From NCBI RefSeq assembly GCF_040183065.1, contig NC_091121.1, positions 61,350,287-61,414,286 of the forward strand: DNA of 64,000 nucleotides. The letters run 5' to 3'. Positions 1-11,310 of this stretch are shown here, one piece after another; the stretch's first letter is position 1; every line of letters starts with the position of its first letter. Below the pieces are notes generated by a model that was not told the origin of the DNA, did not search any database, and saw only the letters and a program-made list of their open reading frames with translations. The DNA comes from Periplaneta americana (lineage: Eukaryota > Arthropoda > Insecta > Blattodea > Blattidae). The position numbers and the translations under genes are program-made.

Positions 1-1032
1 GTGTTTGAAAATGAAATTCAAAGAGTGAATGGGGGTTTCTATGTTGTCATTATTCACTACTGCCTCTAGGCCTCTAAATGTATTAATTCATCGTAGAGCT
101 CATGGCCATTAACGTCACTTCTTCCTGAAGTCTGATCCAGAAGCATTTCTTGGATTTTGACACCGAAAATGAGTCAGCATCACCAATAACTAAATTAAGT
201 GAATGATACCCACAAGGACTGAAGTATGCCCTCGTGTACTTCTCTAGAATTCTATTTTGCACTTTCTTCTTTCCAACCATGTTGACACCATTATCACAAC
301 CCTGTCCTCTAAAACTGTTCATATTAAGTCCACAGTTTTCGATCTCTTCTAGAAGTAAAGTAGTTAACTGTTCTCCTTTTGAATCAAATACTGGACAGAA
401 AGAAAATATTCCTTAACTTGAATAAGTTCTTCAGTAAAATCAACAGACCTTAAAGTGAATGACAAGTGTTCTTGGTGGTTAATATCAGGTGTACAGCAAA
501 TATTGTTGAAAATAATATAGCTTTCTTAGTCTTGATGTTTTCATTCTTTACTTGGGTTCCAAGAAGTTGTATAAGCTAATTTTGGACAGTCTTACTCAGA
601 TAATGGTTATGAGCAATTTCTCTCAACTGGATTCTTCCCATGTGTTCTGCCAACATCAAGTTATATTTCCCAGGTAGTTGTACAAGGTCTAAAAGTTGCC
701 ATTGTTTTTTACAACCAGCTTGTCAACACTTTCCCTGAATGCCAAATTACGTTGAGATGAAAAAATTTGCTATTTCAATCAAACGTTCTAAAACCCTTCT
801 CCAAATGTTGTGACCCTTCTGTATTTGACTTTGAAGCTGGCCTACATTTATGATTACGAATATACTTTTCTGCATCACGCCATTTGCCATAGCATAGAAA
901 ATGTGACCCTTTGCTCCACTTGTACGAGAGGTCTTTTTGTTCATATGCCGGAAATAAACTTTGTGCTGAAAGTGATTTGAGATTTTCTTTAACTTCTTTG
1001 GTTCCTGACTTCAAAGTTCTGTGCCATCGCAA
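1..1032 (-). pseudogene. hAT transposase relic (ZMYM1/TTF type), runs off left edge
   Basis: The minus strand keeps scattered blocks of a hAT-superfamily transposase of the kind annotated as zinc finger MYM-type 1-like. Near 260-322 is a block reading RGQGCDNGVNMVGKKK, followed at about 190-220 by FSPCGYHSLNLVIGDA; both are hallmark stretches of the catalytic core. Further upstream (about 780-1030) an N-terminal TTF/zinc-finger-like part is visible (KWSKGSHFLCYGKW). Between them the frame is broken by many stops and shifts, with recognisable scraps such as CTPDINHQEHLSFTLR near 450-500. No terminal inverted repeat was found on the right, and the C-terminal half lies outside the window. A dead DNA-transposon copy; superfamily fairly sure, family not. 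Confidence 0.72.
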
Positions 1033-1194
1033 TTAAGGAGTCCTTCTCATTGAATTTCAACTGAAGAGGTGAGTAACTCTATAATAAAAACGTTTAGGTT
1101 ACTGGTAAGAGAGACATTTAAAATATTGAAACTACACTGTAACTTAAGCCCACATAAAATTCTGTCACTGCATAAAACATTTCAATAATATCAA

Positions 1195-1335
1195 TAAGGA
1201 ATATGTAAAATGGACAGACAGAATAAGAAATGAAACTATGTTGGAAAGAATGGGTGAAGAAAGAATTATGCTGAAACTGATCAGGAAGAGGAAAAGGAAT
1301 TGGTGGGTCACTGGCTGAGAAGAAACTGCCTCAAA
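1195..1335 (+). pseudogene. LINE reverse transcriptase C-terminal scrap
   Basis: About 45 codons read VKWTDRIRNETMLERMGEE and then RKRKRNW, followed by a one-base shift into GHWLRRNCL. This succession (W.DRIRNE, ERVGE.R, IRKR+.NW.GH.LR) is the usual tail of RTE-like or CR1-like LINE ORF2 proteins, downstream of the RT domain. The sequence diverges after 1335, so only a fragment remains. Confidence 0.6.
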
Positions 1336-2879
1336 TGTTTGAGCCCACCCTGTGTTTTCCAAAAGTTGGCGTCACTGGATATTTTCCTTGTAACATGTTT
1401 GAAACAAGAGGACTCTATATATATTATAGTCTTCTTGATGTTTGAAATGATCTTCCAGTCTGTCCAATGTGGAAGAACACATCACAAACTCCAATCACAA
1501 CTACAGAAACATAGACGGTGATATGAAAATACTATACATCCAACAAAAAAATAACAGAAACTTGACACTCTAGAACATTAAGAAATTTACAAAAAACACA
1601 CCCACAGAATATCCTGAACAATCAACTGAATTTCAAAACACACATCCTTTTCGACACAATCATGAACACAAACCCACCATAACAGGAAACCAAAGACAGT
1701 GCTAGACCTCATTAGGCTTCGAACAATGAGGACACCACCTCGAAACTAGTCAGCCAGGTATTTTTATATTATTAACACAGTAAAGAAGTTATTGTTAATC
1801 AGTGAGTATACAAGTGTTAAAAGAGCATACCAAACAATGAAGAAAAGAACATGCTATGTATATGAACTTGTATAAAAGAAATTGGTCTCCCCTTCACAAA
1901 AAAAAAAATTAAAAAGCTATATCCGCCTATGCAGAACTCATATGGAAAAAAAAAATAACCTCTATTTTCGATTTGGCAGTGGTAACATACATTCCAGTGC
2001 CCTCTTCTCACTACACACATAAAAAGCTAGAACTAAATTATGGTTAACATTTCATGTTTCTTACAGATGTAAAAATGAAGTGGTTAGAAGAAATGAATGA
2101 ATCAAACAATGGTTATGTAGCCTATACATACAGTATATCTATAACTGTCCCACACTATGTGCAGTTGGTGATACATGTTATAGGAATGCTGTAAATGTTT
2201 AATTTCATGATGCATCAATGATAATGAACGTTTAGGGAAGCCTATAATTTCGCTGTTTCATTGTTTGTTTTCTTATAGATGACACAATTTAAACGTAAAA
2301 TAATTCTCAAGTCAGTCCACGTAAGGAAATTTAGTCTTGTACTATACAAATAAGGCAATAAAAAGCTTTCCCATTCATATAAATTATAGTACACAATATG
2401 AATCTGTGGAACTCTGATACAATAAAATACTGTCGTTTCTGACACTACAAGAGATAACTGGCTGTTTAGAGGTAAAATTCACTTTTCACTCATTAAAAGA
2501 ATTCCTGAAATATTACTAAATGCTGCACAAACATTAATTAGATTGCATTTTTGCTTCGAAGCAAATTACTTTCTTATACATAGGTATATTCTTATATTGT
2601 CATCTTATAAAGTCTTGTACGTAGGTATATCCTTATATTGCTATATTATAAAATTTATTTTAATTCCAAAGAGATCACATCATATTGCTGTAAATGTAAC
2701 ATTAGTTTAGCCTAAAATGTTTTTAGAAGAAATATCTTATTTAAAAAATAAAATTGTTATGACAATCGAAATAAAGAAAAATATTATAACTTTTTGATTA
2801 CTGTACTTTTAAATAGTACAGACAGGTGTTTTTAATATTCACTCCAATTTTGCAGTTGTGTCATTTGTTCTTCCGGAAT
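1336..2879. other. AT-rich stretch without recognisable gene
   Basis: No coding pattern was recognised. The only structure seen is a direct duplication of about 42 bp at 2576-2659 (two copies of a TAGGTATATTCTTATATTG-type unit). Confidence 0.5.
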
Positions 2880-3035
2880 AGCGATCATTCATGAGACAAC
2901 TAAGTCAGGAGATAATGGAGTAGTGAGGCCAGTTCTTTTCTCCCTTCTTTGCATACATCACTGACTAGTAACATAGTTGACTAACCAGACTTGAGATGTA
3001 TTGTTCTTCCTCTGACACGTATCTTAAAGTGAGAT
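2880..3035 (+). repeat. Family Q interspersed repeat, left part (interrupted)
   Basis: Matches by eye the segments at 48140-48420 (same strand), 13085-13625 (opposite strand) and 41440-41515. Shared landmarks are CATGAGACAACTAAG, a GGCCAGTTC block, GACTAGTAACATA, and CTTCCTCTGACACGTATC. A LINE scrap interrupts the copy at 3036; the repeat resumes at 3523-3575 with ACCTGATAATAGATGTATCA. The class is unknown: no ORF and no tRNA-like boxes. Confidence 0.6.
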
Positions 3036-3055
3036 ATCATCATTATCATCATCAC

Positions 3056-3091
<36 letters not shown>

Positions 3092-3522
3092 TGGCGCTAC
3101 AATTCATCTCTGAATCTGGGCCTCTTCAAGAACTCTCCTACCTGACCGATCCAACGCAATCGTTCTACAGTTCCTCATTCTTCATGATACAGCGTCCCCA
3201 TTCACTCCATCTATTCACTGCAATCTTGGCCTTCTCTCCCCCTCTGGCCACCCATTTGTAATGTCATTATTTTCCTTGGAATTTCTTCATCCTTCATCCT
3301 CATTAGATGTCCTAACCACCTCAATCTGGATATCTTGATGTATTTACTGATATCAGGATTCTTAAAGAGTATATACAGCTCTTGGTTGTACCTCTTCCCC
3401 CAAATGCCATTCTCACATATTGGTCCATAAATCCTTCTTAGTATCTTCCTCTCAAAACAAAGGAGGTCATATTCATTTGTTTTGCTAATAGTCCACGTTT
3501 CAGATGTGTATATGAGAACTGA
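3036..3522 (-). pseudogene. RTE-like LINE RT C-terminus with (GATGAT)n tail, inserted in family Q
   Basis: The minus strand translates, with little disruption, as VLIYTSETWTISK, FERKILRRIYGP, then RLRWLGHLMRMKDEEIPRK. These are the thumb and C-terminal signatures of RTE-like LINE ORF2. The 3' end carries a (GATGAT)n tail at 3041-3090. The insertion lies inside a family Q repeat and is bordered by a short near-repeat (AAAGTGAGA on the left, CAAGTGAAG on the right) that could be its target duplication. 5'-truncated and dead. Confidence 0.7.
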
Positions 3523-3575
3523 CCTTCAAGTGAAGTTCTACCTGATAATAGATGTATCAGCCGAAAACTCAGAGG
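3523..3575 (+). repeat. Family Q repeat, right part
   Basis: Resumes the family Q sequence after the LINE insertion; compare the CTGATAATAGATG block at about 48369. Confidence 0.5.
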
Positions 3576-5500
3576 TATAGAATAGGATAATAAACTCCAT
3601 TAACAAAATCTTTACAGGCTTGTTATAAAGAAATTAAATTATGTAGAGTACAATGCCAGAAAAAAGCAATGGGCCAACTCTTGGAGGTCATTTTACAGCA
3701 CGATTCACAAGTACAGCTCGATTCAACGTTATTGGCCCCTGTCCTTGATTGTTTGGCTAGTGAGCGAGCTGTGTGTTACGTGAGAAGAAAGAAATTTAAT
3801 CACAAACGTGCATAGGAGGGGAAGAGGTAATAGAAAGAATGAAAATAATATCTCTGCTCGTAGCCAAGGGACACTCATGTCAAGAAAATCTAAGTCATCA
3901 TGACATTGTTTAGTCAACAGACTTAGTGGTTAATGACGAGACGTGTGGAAGAATATTGTGTTTTTAAGACGGAGTGTATCGAGACATTATAAAGAAGGAA
4001 GTGTTAGGTGTTATGACTGTTCTGCCTGATCTGTGCACCCAGCCTGCCAGTAGTGACGAGTCACTCACTCTTAGTATATCTATTTACTTTTGCTAGGACC
4101 AAAATCCCTGAATCAAGCTGTAAATGTTCGTAAGGAGATTGACCCACTACTCAGAAGTGTAGCCTTTCGTCTCGTCTTATGAGCCGTCTGTTTGTCATGC
4201 AAAAAAGGACCGAGTTCGAACCTAATCCTTTCCTCCCCCCGAATAATGTTAAAATAGAGTTTTACAGACTTGCGGCGGCGGATGTTTCAGTTTATTTTAT
4301 CTTTTCGTCACTTTCGGATATACTTTATTTACTATTATAGTGTGGCTTCTTTGAACACCCACTTAACAGACTTACGACTTCCTACACAAACACCTCTTAC
4401 CATCCCACCTCGTCCCCCCCATTCCCATGCTCACAGTTGCCATATTCAATGATATTCTGGTGCTAACTGACGAAATTCTTGGAATTAGAAAAAAATGTGG
4501 CAACTCTCCTTCCACGTGGATATGAAGGGGGCCTGTCAGTTTTTCTAAACTACGGTTCCGATTGGTTACTAACAGGCTAAGACAAGATTTCCGCTACAGT
4601 AAGGAAGACATTTATTTATAACAATCAATTAATAAAGGGCAGTTGAAGGTCTGCGGAAAAGTCCTTTCTGTGAAACTGCACTCCATGATATAAAATGAAC
4701 TTTATACGTACAAGTATATCATTATTTTCAGGTTTACGAGCGCAGATTACGCGAAGGGAGCTATTAAGTGTCTGGCAGAACAAAATAGTTTTTCTGAAAG
4801 GAAAGAACAAGTTCTTCACTCCATACTGAAAAATTAGATTTAGCGAATTGTATTGATGAGATTATGTCATCGTAAGGAATAATACCTTCCTGAATCCTGA
4901 GACGTTTGTTGTTTTATTTTTTAACGTTCAATATAATTCTCCACTTCAAAAAAGTCACTGAAATGAGGAAAAATGCTGAAAAAATCTACAGGTTGCAGTT
5001 AGGGCACAAATGCAGGTATATTATACTATACTCCGGGTATTTACATATACATCTTATATCATAATCCTCTATGAAGTATAGTATAGAGTACTATACTTTC
5101 AGGACTAACAATTTATAAAGAGTGTTTTAAAACATGGACTAAAAGTAATCGAACTCTAAGGAAAGTTTCAGCTGATTGAATTGTACTGTAACTGTACCGG
5201 AAAATGTGTTAAATGCAAGTAAACATTGTGAAACACAAGTATCTTTTCCTGAATTGGCACCTGGTTCCAGCAAAGAAAAGTCCTAAGAAACTGTTTAAGG
5301 AAAGCAATAAGAAATCTAATAAGATACGAAAGGTGAAGGCATTATAGATACAAACTAACTTACGATGGTCTGATAAGTTTACGTTAAAATGGAGTTTTAA
5401 AGAGCTTTCGAGGTAGACAAACTGTCTCCCAATTAACAGTCCTTTTTTAACTTCGGGCCAGTTCAAGTCCATTCTGCACAGTACATATACTGATGATTGT
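3576..5500. other. No feature recognised
   Basis: Short spurious ORFs only. Nothing with family resemblance was recognised on either strand. Confidence 0.4.
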
Positions 5501-5506
5501 ACAATC

Positions 5507-5890
5507 CTATAGGTGGTCTAGGTGGTCGTGAATGCGATGCTACAGTTGGAACGTCTTGTCTCAGCCATAATATATCCTAGTTCCATTCCTAGAGGAGTAG
5601 GCCTATCTGTAAGCCCTAGACTCTGGAACCCCAAACCTTTAAATCCTGTATAAATATCGGAAACCCCAGCCAGTTTTTAACTACTGCAGATGATAAATGA
5701 AATGAGGTAGAAGGTATAGAGTGTTGATGGAATGAAAGAAGATAACGGGAGTACTTCGAGAAAAACTTCCTGCAACTTCTGCTTTGTCCAGTACAAATTC
5801 CATCCCGACCTGGCTGGTGATCGAACCCGCATCGTCTGGATGGAATATCAGCACGCTAGCGCTCAGCCATAGCCACGGTAATATGTGCGG
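5507..5890 (-). repeat. SINE family D (tRNA-derived head), nearly full copy
   Basis: On the minus strand the copy begins with a tRNA-like head at about 5880-5795: an A-box-like TGGCTGAGCGCTAGCG and a B-box GGGTTCGATCACC, the internal RNA polymerase III promoter of tRNA-derived SINEs. The body runs to about 5507. It resembles 42765-43120 (same orientation) and 19978-20172 (opposite strand), sharing a GGAACCCCAAACC/GGAGCCCCAAGCC block, CGGAAACCC, and an AGGTGG..GTGAAT tail. Three copies of one body make a SINE family likely. No target duplication was found here. Confidence 0.6.
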
Positions 5891-6372
5891 ATTAAAATAT
5901 TGTTTTAAAATAGGCAGTTTTAACAAAATATTTAGAGAAAACTTTTCGGGTCTACGCCATCTATAACTAATAAATACAGATCAATTCTCATTATGGAATC
6001 TATAAGTAATTCCGAAACGCTGGAGATTATCAAGTCCCACCACAAAGTGCAAAATCCAGAACGTTTCTTAAATAAGTATATCTCATATGACAAAATACAT
6101 TCATTTCAGCGTTCTTCTAACTTAACCTTATACATTAATATTAATTGTTACTTATTAATTGTTGAATGCCTTAATCCACTAGGGCCACTCGTGAGTTACA
6201 TGCATACGGAAGGAAAATGGAAAGGAAGCTAATAAATATCATGTTTATTAATACACATACTTCGATACAATTTTATAAGTACCAGTAACTTTCCTAGTTA
6301 TGCTTACCAAGGCTTCAATTATCAGAAATTATTCCGTTGGAGCTAACCACTTCCTTTATGTTACGCTGAAAA
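5891..6372. other. No feature recognised
   Basis: AT-rich, no coding or repeat pattern seen up to the satellite. Confidence 0.4.
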
Positions 6373-6910
6373 ATCGACAGGTGTACAGTTTCACTAGGCC
6401 CACTGGTACTGAATATCTCTACTTATAACTACTTGTGGATGCGACCACATGTCGACAGATGCATAGCTTTACTACGCTAGAATTATCTACGTAAAACTAT
6501 GTGTGGGTGCGATCATCTGTCGACAGGTGCATAGCTTTACCATACTGCATATCTCTACTTACGTATAACTACATATGAGTGCGATCACTTGTCGACAGGT
6601 GCATAGCTTTACTACGCTACAATTCTCTACGTAAAACTACTTGTGGGTACGATCATCTGCCGACAGGTGCATAGCTTTACTATACTACACATCTCTACTT
6701 ATAACTACATGTGGGTGCGATCATTTGTCGACAGGTGCATAGCTTTACTACGCTATAATTCTCTACGTAAAACTACGTGTGGGTGCGATTACCTGTCGAC
6801 AGGTGCATAGCTTTACTATGCTGCATATCTCTATTTAAAACTACGTGTGAGTGTCATCATCTGTCAACAAGTACATAGCTTCATTGTGCTACATATTTTT
6901 ATGTGTGGGT
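6373..6910 (+). repeat. 68-bp satellite with alternating subtypes
   Basis: The phrase GTCGACAGGTGCATAGCTTT recurs with starts at about 6451, 6519, 6591, 6659, 6727, 6795 and 6863, i.e. spacings of 68, 72, 68, 68, 68 and 68 bp; a diverged unit precedes at about 6373. Units alternate between two versions: one with ACTACGCTA..ATTCTCTACG and one with CTATACT..ATATCTCTACTT. The repeating element is therefore a dimer of about 136-140 bp. The last unit is degenerate and ends near GTGTGGGTGCGAG. Confidence 0.85.
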
Positions 6911-7054
6911 GCGAGAAATGAAACGAAGTTGTGTATGTATCATATTTGGAGACAAATCACAACACTGCAGATTCAATCGAACCATAAGAGCAAGAATAGG
7001 ACGGTGATATGAGAAGTATGATATGTGGTGGCTGCATCGTAATCAATACAAATT

Positions 7055-7420
7055 TTATGACCTAACAAGAATAAGGAGAATAAGGGGAACACAAGCAGAA
7101 AAATGGACATACAAGGAGAACAAGAGTAGAAGGGTAAATACAAGGAGAACACAAGGAGAGCAATGGGCATACAAGGAGAAGAAGGGACATACAAGGAGAA
7201 CAATGGAAATGTAAGGAGAACAAGAGGACGACAAGGAGAGCATAAGTATAACAAGCAGAAGACAAGAGAAACAAGGGGATACAGGAAGAACAAGGGTAAT
7301 GCAAGGAAAAAGGGGAATACAAGGAGAACAAGGGGAAGACAAAGAGTATAAGGTGAATAAAAGTACAATAAGGAGAATACAAGGACAACAAGGGAATAAA
7401 GAGAGAAGGTGATGGTCAAT
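7055..7420 (+). repeat. Purine-rich degenerate minisatellite
   Basis: A run of imperfect repeats of an ACAAGGAGAACAAGGG-like unit, almost free of pyrimidine runs on the plus strand. It keeps several overlapping frames open on the minus strand (148, 127 and 109 codons). Those translations are low-complexity Leu/Ser/Phe/Cys-Pro strings and are a composition effect, not proteins. Confidence 0.8.
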
Positions 7421-8054
7421 TTCTAAGTTAACCCCCATACCTAGTGAGTTCTACGTCAACAGAGTAGAGGTAGACGGGAGAGACATCGAGCATCCCTAAG
7501 CACTTTAGCCCAAGTAGGCTTTTGTGCACCCGCGATGAAATGAGTTGCGTACCGATTGTGTCGCTTGACTAGGCCGATTCTTCCATCCACTACATCACGC
7601 ATTCATCTTGAACCATCAAACCCATACATCATACCTTTAGTGGTGGTCTGCTGTATACCTCATATATCTATTGTATCATGAAGGAAGTTAAGATCCTGGG
7701 GGCTCTGTTGTCTCTTTGGTAGGTCTACGGTCTACGAGTCATGTAGGTTCCGCTACCCTGCCATCTATCAATGTTTGGATAAATTGCGAGAAAAACACAC
7801 CATACAATCGATTTGGCGCCATGGATATACAAGTGATACCGTTATTTCCCATAACTATGGTCCATTCAAATTTTGTACTTCATAACTTAGTAGGCTACCT
7901 CGTTTGTCTATAATTTTGCTCTACTGTAGTTCGAAGTCGTCACTGCAGCTATCTACGAACGGTCTATGTTACTTCTACAATGTTCTATGAATAGTTGTAT
8001 CGTGGACCATAGTTGTGTTCCAGGTTCATAGTAATGGGAAATGACGGTAGTCTA
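7421..8054. other. No feature recognised
   Basis: No coding or repeat structure recognised between the minisatellite and the SINE at 8055. Confidence 0.4.
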
Positions 8055-8265
8055 TTTTTCGAGATGGAGATGATAATGAAAGGGAACTACGAAGAATATT
8101 GGTGAAATGGTGAGGCAAAACGGGAGAACTCCCAGGAAACCCCTCACAAGTTTGCCTTTGTGCACCACAAAATATACAACTCTATCACCGCCGAGATTTG
8201 ACTTTGGATCCGCGGTTGTAAGCCAGCGCTCTGCCAACTGAGCTATCGAGGCGGCCGAAAAACAG
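8055..8265 (-). repeat. tRNA-derived SINE (separate family)
   Basis: At 8265-8170 on the minus strand the sequence is tRNA-like: an A-box region TAGCTCAGTTGGCAGAGCG is excellent, while the B-box region (AAAGTCAAATCTC) is degenerate. It continues into a non-tRNA body to about 8055. The missing cloverleaf pairing and the extended body argue against a functional tRNA gene. Confidence 0.6.
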
Positions 8266-9950
8266 TAGGCTCAAATTTCTGCATTCTCCAGACTTCAAGA
8301 TTCGTGGCATCTGACCTGAGAAAAAGTAGACCTACTTGAGGATTAATAACAACATTTGTTATATTAGCCCGTCTGGATTTATAATTACGAAGTCGTTACA
8401 TATTTACTACGAATATAGGCACATAGCCTACGTAGACACTACTGTCCTGTAATGTTCGAACACGAGAGGGGCAGCGAAGACATTGCTAACTTTGTCGTAT
8501 TTCATAAGAAAAACTAGTCGCAAGATTTCTATCAAAATCCTTACGCGGGTAAAGCATGAAGCGGTAGGAATAGAGGACAGCGAATATTGTTATGACAAAG
8601 TGGAACAAACGCGACACATCGCTTCTGCAGAGCGATCATCGGCGAATATCGAACTTCGCCATACTCGACAAACTTGAACCGAACATAGCGCCTGTAATGC
8701 ACGACGTTAGTAGATACACGAGCAAATTTTAGGGAAGTTCTTGGCTGGACTTCTTCATTACTGATTAAATAAAAACAGCCCTTATATCGTCGTACACATG
8801 CAGTGGCAAGGGTTTGAACTTGCAAAAGATAAAAGAATTAAGACGAAAGACGCAATTGAAATGATATTTTGAAACGAATTCCCAACATATTTTGATGAAA
8901 TTGTTGGTACCCTAAAAAATTCAGAGTATACGGAAATAAACCACCACATTGTAGATGAACTTAGAGCAATATAATTAGGAAAATGTTAGAACCATTACTG
9001 TATGGAAATAGAACTTCTTTTTGTTCAGACCAGAGGTCGGTAAAACACTCACATAGCGACAAATACGAGTGAGTACAGTTCCTTTATTATATCTCTGCGG
9101 TTGAGTGACCGTCAATTTAAAATGGCTTATCTTAGTCGTGGGCGTCAGTGCATCAAGAAGCATTGTAGACTTCTATTATCTCTTCTCCCCCTCCCCCAAT
9201 GCAAACGTGGCGTTGTACAGAGGCAGAGATGTAATACAATGTCTGTATATCAATGATAGTACATGGACATTGTCAGCAGAAATAGTATACAGTAGACTAC
9301 GCAGCACCGTTCCCATGTTCGATATTAAAACAGTAAACAGCAAGCAAGGCATTCAAGCAGTAGGCCTGTCTGAACGGAACACCGCGTGTTACAGACATCT
9401 CATGTTTGCAACTGACCTCAGCAGAGTGTGACTGTCGGAAGTCCTTGATGAGAAGTAAACTCGCAAGGCGGAATTCAACATCCGCACGACTGAATGAGAT
9501 GAGGTGTCGTCACCGGCCGAGTAGCTGTTAGGTGCAGTTAGTCACCTAAGCGCCTATTGTAATTCAGCGTGGAGTAGAGTGGGGGGCACACATACAACTG
9601 CCAACACATCGTAACGAGGCTTTCACTAGCTGGCTTCTGTACGAATGGAAAACTAGTTTCGCGATATCTCAAATAAGAGTGGATTGCAGAGGTGGACCTT
9701 AGTCGTGTAGGTGAAGTGCAAGGTGAAGCTATGACAACCATGTCGCCTTGTCAAAACGGCGTGTACACCATCAGCCTGCCGGACTCGCTGCACCCTGCAC
9801 TTGTAAGTACACATTCTTACACATATATTACGGATATACACATTGACAGTAAAGTTCAAGTTCATGAATCTGGAAACGTAGAGTGTATTTCAGTCATAAT
9901 AAGTAAACAATTAGCCCTATAGGAAATGATAAAATTAACTTCTTAATTAA

Positions 9951-9951
<1 letters not shown>
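8266..9951. other. No feature recognised
   Basis: Includes a 108-codon plus-strand ORF (9105-9431) whose translation shows no recognised motif and no biased codon pattern. Left unassigned. Confidence 0.4.

Positions 9952-10005
<54 letters not shown>
9952..10005. repeat. (TA)n microsatellite
   Basis: About 27 perfect TA dinucleotides. Confidence 0.95.
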
Positions 10006-10006
<1 letters not shown>

Positions 10007-10087
10007 TTCTACAGTTCACAAACTTGGTGAACGACTAGTTACCGAATTCATAACAAACCTTTTCATATCTTTAGTAGTAGTATTGGT

Positions 10088-10895
10088 AGAATTTATTTAT
10101 TTAACCTGGTAGAGATAAGGCCATCAGGCCTTCTCTGTCCCTCTACCAGGGGATTACAACTATAATATGAAGAATAAAATTACAATTAATATTAAATTTA
10201 CAATTACAATTACAATTAATATTAAATTTACAATTACAATTACAATTAAAATTAAAGTACGACAAGATTACCTGATTAATGAAAGCTAGACAATTTATCA
10301 TAGAAGTTAAGAACAAAGAATATTTTTGTATTTACTGAATTACAAATTAAACCTACAATAACAAAATTCTATAGTGATGAAATTACCATATAATTATTGA
10401 GATATTTTGTGATAGATTAAGAGAACTATTTACAAGAAACCATGTCTGAACGAGTCTCAATTACTGACCAAGTGCCTAGTAAGTTTGCGTTTGAATTCAA
10501 TTTTATTTCGACAGTCCCTGATGCTAGCAGGTAACGAATTCCAGAGTCTTGGCAGGGCTATTGTGAAAGAGGATGAGTATGAGGAGGTGCGATGGGATGG
10601 TATTGTTAGTATTGTTTCATGGCGAGAACGTATGTTCAGATTGCGGTGGGAAGAAAGGTAAGTGAAGCGAGACGACAGGTACGAAGGAATAGAAGAGTTC
10701 AAGATTTCGAAGAGAAGGAGAAGTGAATGTAAATTTCTTTTCTTATCTAGTTTAAGCCAACCTATTGTTTCCAGGGATGGAGTAATATGATCATATTAGC
10801 GAACATTGCTTACAAAACGTACAAACAAATTATGAGCACGTTTTGTTGTCGCTGGAAAGGTCAGTCAGTAAAATGTCAGCATAGTCAAAATAGGG
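10088..10895 (-). pseudogene. LINE RT C-terminus and 3' UTR with terminal hairpin
   Basis: The minus strand from about 10890 encodes, with a frameshift near 10700-10750, DYADILLTDLSSDN, then LKLDKKRNLHSL-type sequence, YLSSRFTYLSSHRNLN, and finally IALPRLWNSLPASIRDCRN. This is the conserved C-terminal tail of Jockey/CR1-like LINE ORF2 proteins; the same tail recurs at 45780-46070 and 47040-47175. Downstream is an AT-rich 3' UTR with AATTACAATTAATATT-like iterations (10160-10255). The 3' end is at about 10088, where CCTGGTAGAG and CTCTACCAGG can pair around a GGCC-rich loop just before an AAATAAATAAAT tail. Strongly 5'-truncated. Confidence 0.72.
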
Positions 10896-10960
10896 AAATA
10901 CAAGCGTCTTTACTGCTCTTCCTACATCTGTGATTTTATAACTAAGTACCGGACTTTTCT

Positions 10961-11215
10961 AAGTTGGTTATTTAACGACGCTGTGTCAACTACTCGGTTA
11001 TTTAACGTCGATGAGATGGGTGATAGCGAGATGGCATTGGGCGAGATGAGGCCGAGGATTCGCCATAGATTACCTGAAATTCGCCTTACAGTTGGGGAAA
11101 ACCTCGGAAAAAACCCAACCAGGTAATCAGCCCAAGCGGAAATCGAACCCACGCCCGAGCGCAACTCCGGATCGGCAGGCAAGCGGCTCAGCCGACTCAG
11201 CTACGCCGGCCGGTG
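10961..11215 (-). repeat. SINE family B copy
   Basis: Read on the minus strand: tRNA-like head with an A-box region GGCGTAGCTGAGTCGGCTGAG and a B-box region GGGTTCGATTTCC, then AGGTTTTCCCCAACTGTAAGG. It ends in the tail GACACAGCGTCGTTAAATAACC. Other copies are at 17741, 17975 and 51513. The head differs from family A but the tail is shared. Confidence 0.75.
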
Positions 11216-11310
11216 GCATTAAGGCTTTTATGTGACCTTTTAGAAATAGCCTAAAGGAAGGTATGCAACACATTTTTAATGCAGTGTGTTAATGTACCAT
11301 ACTTCAAATA

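Noticed and set aside
6373..6910. CRISPR array
   Set aside because: Regular 68-bp units, but the whole unit is conserved with no unique spacers and the context is eukaryotic; it is a satellite.
6973..7438. Overlapping minus-strand ORFs of 148, 127 and 109 codons
   Set aside because: Product of the purine-rich minisatellite; low-complexity translation in every frame.
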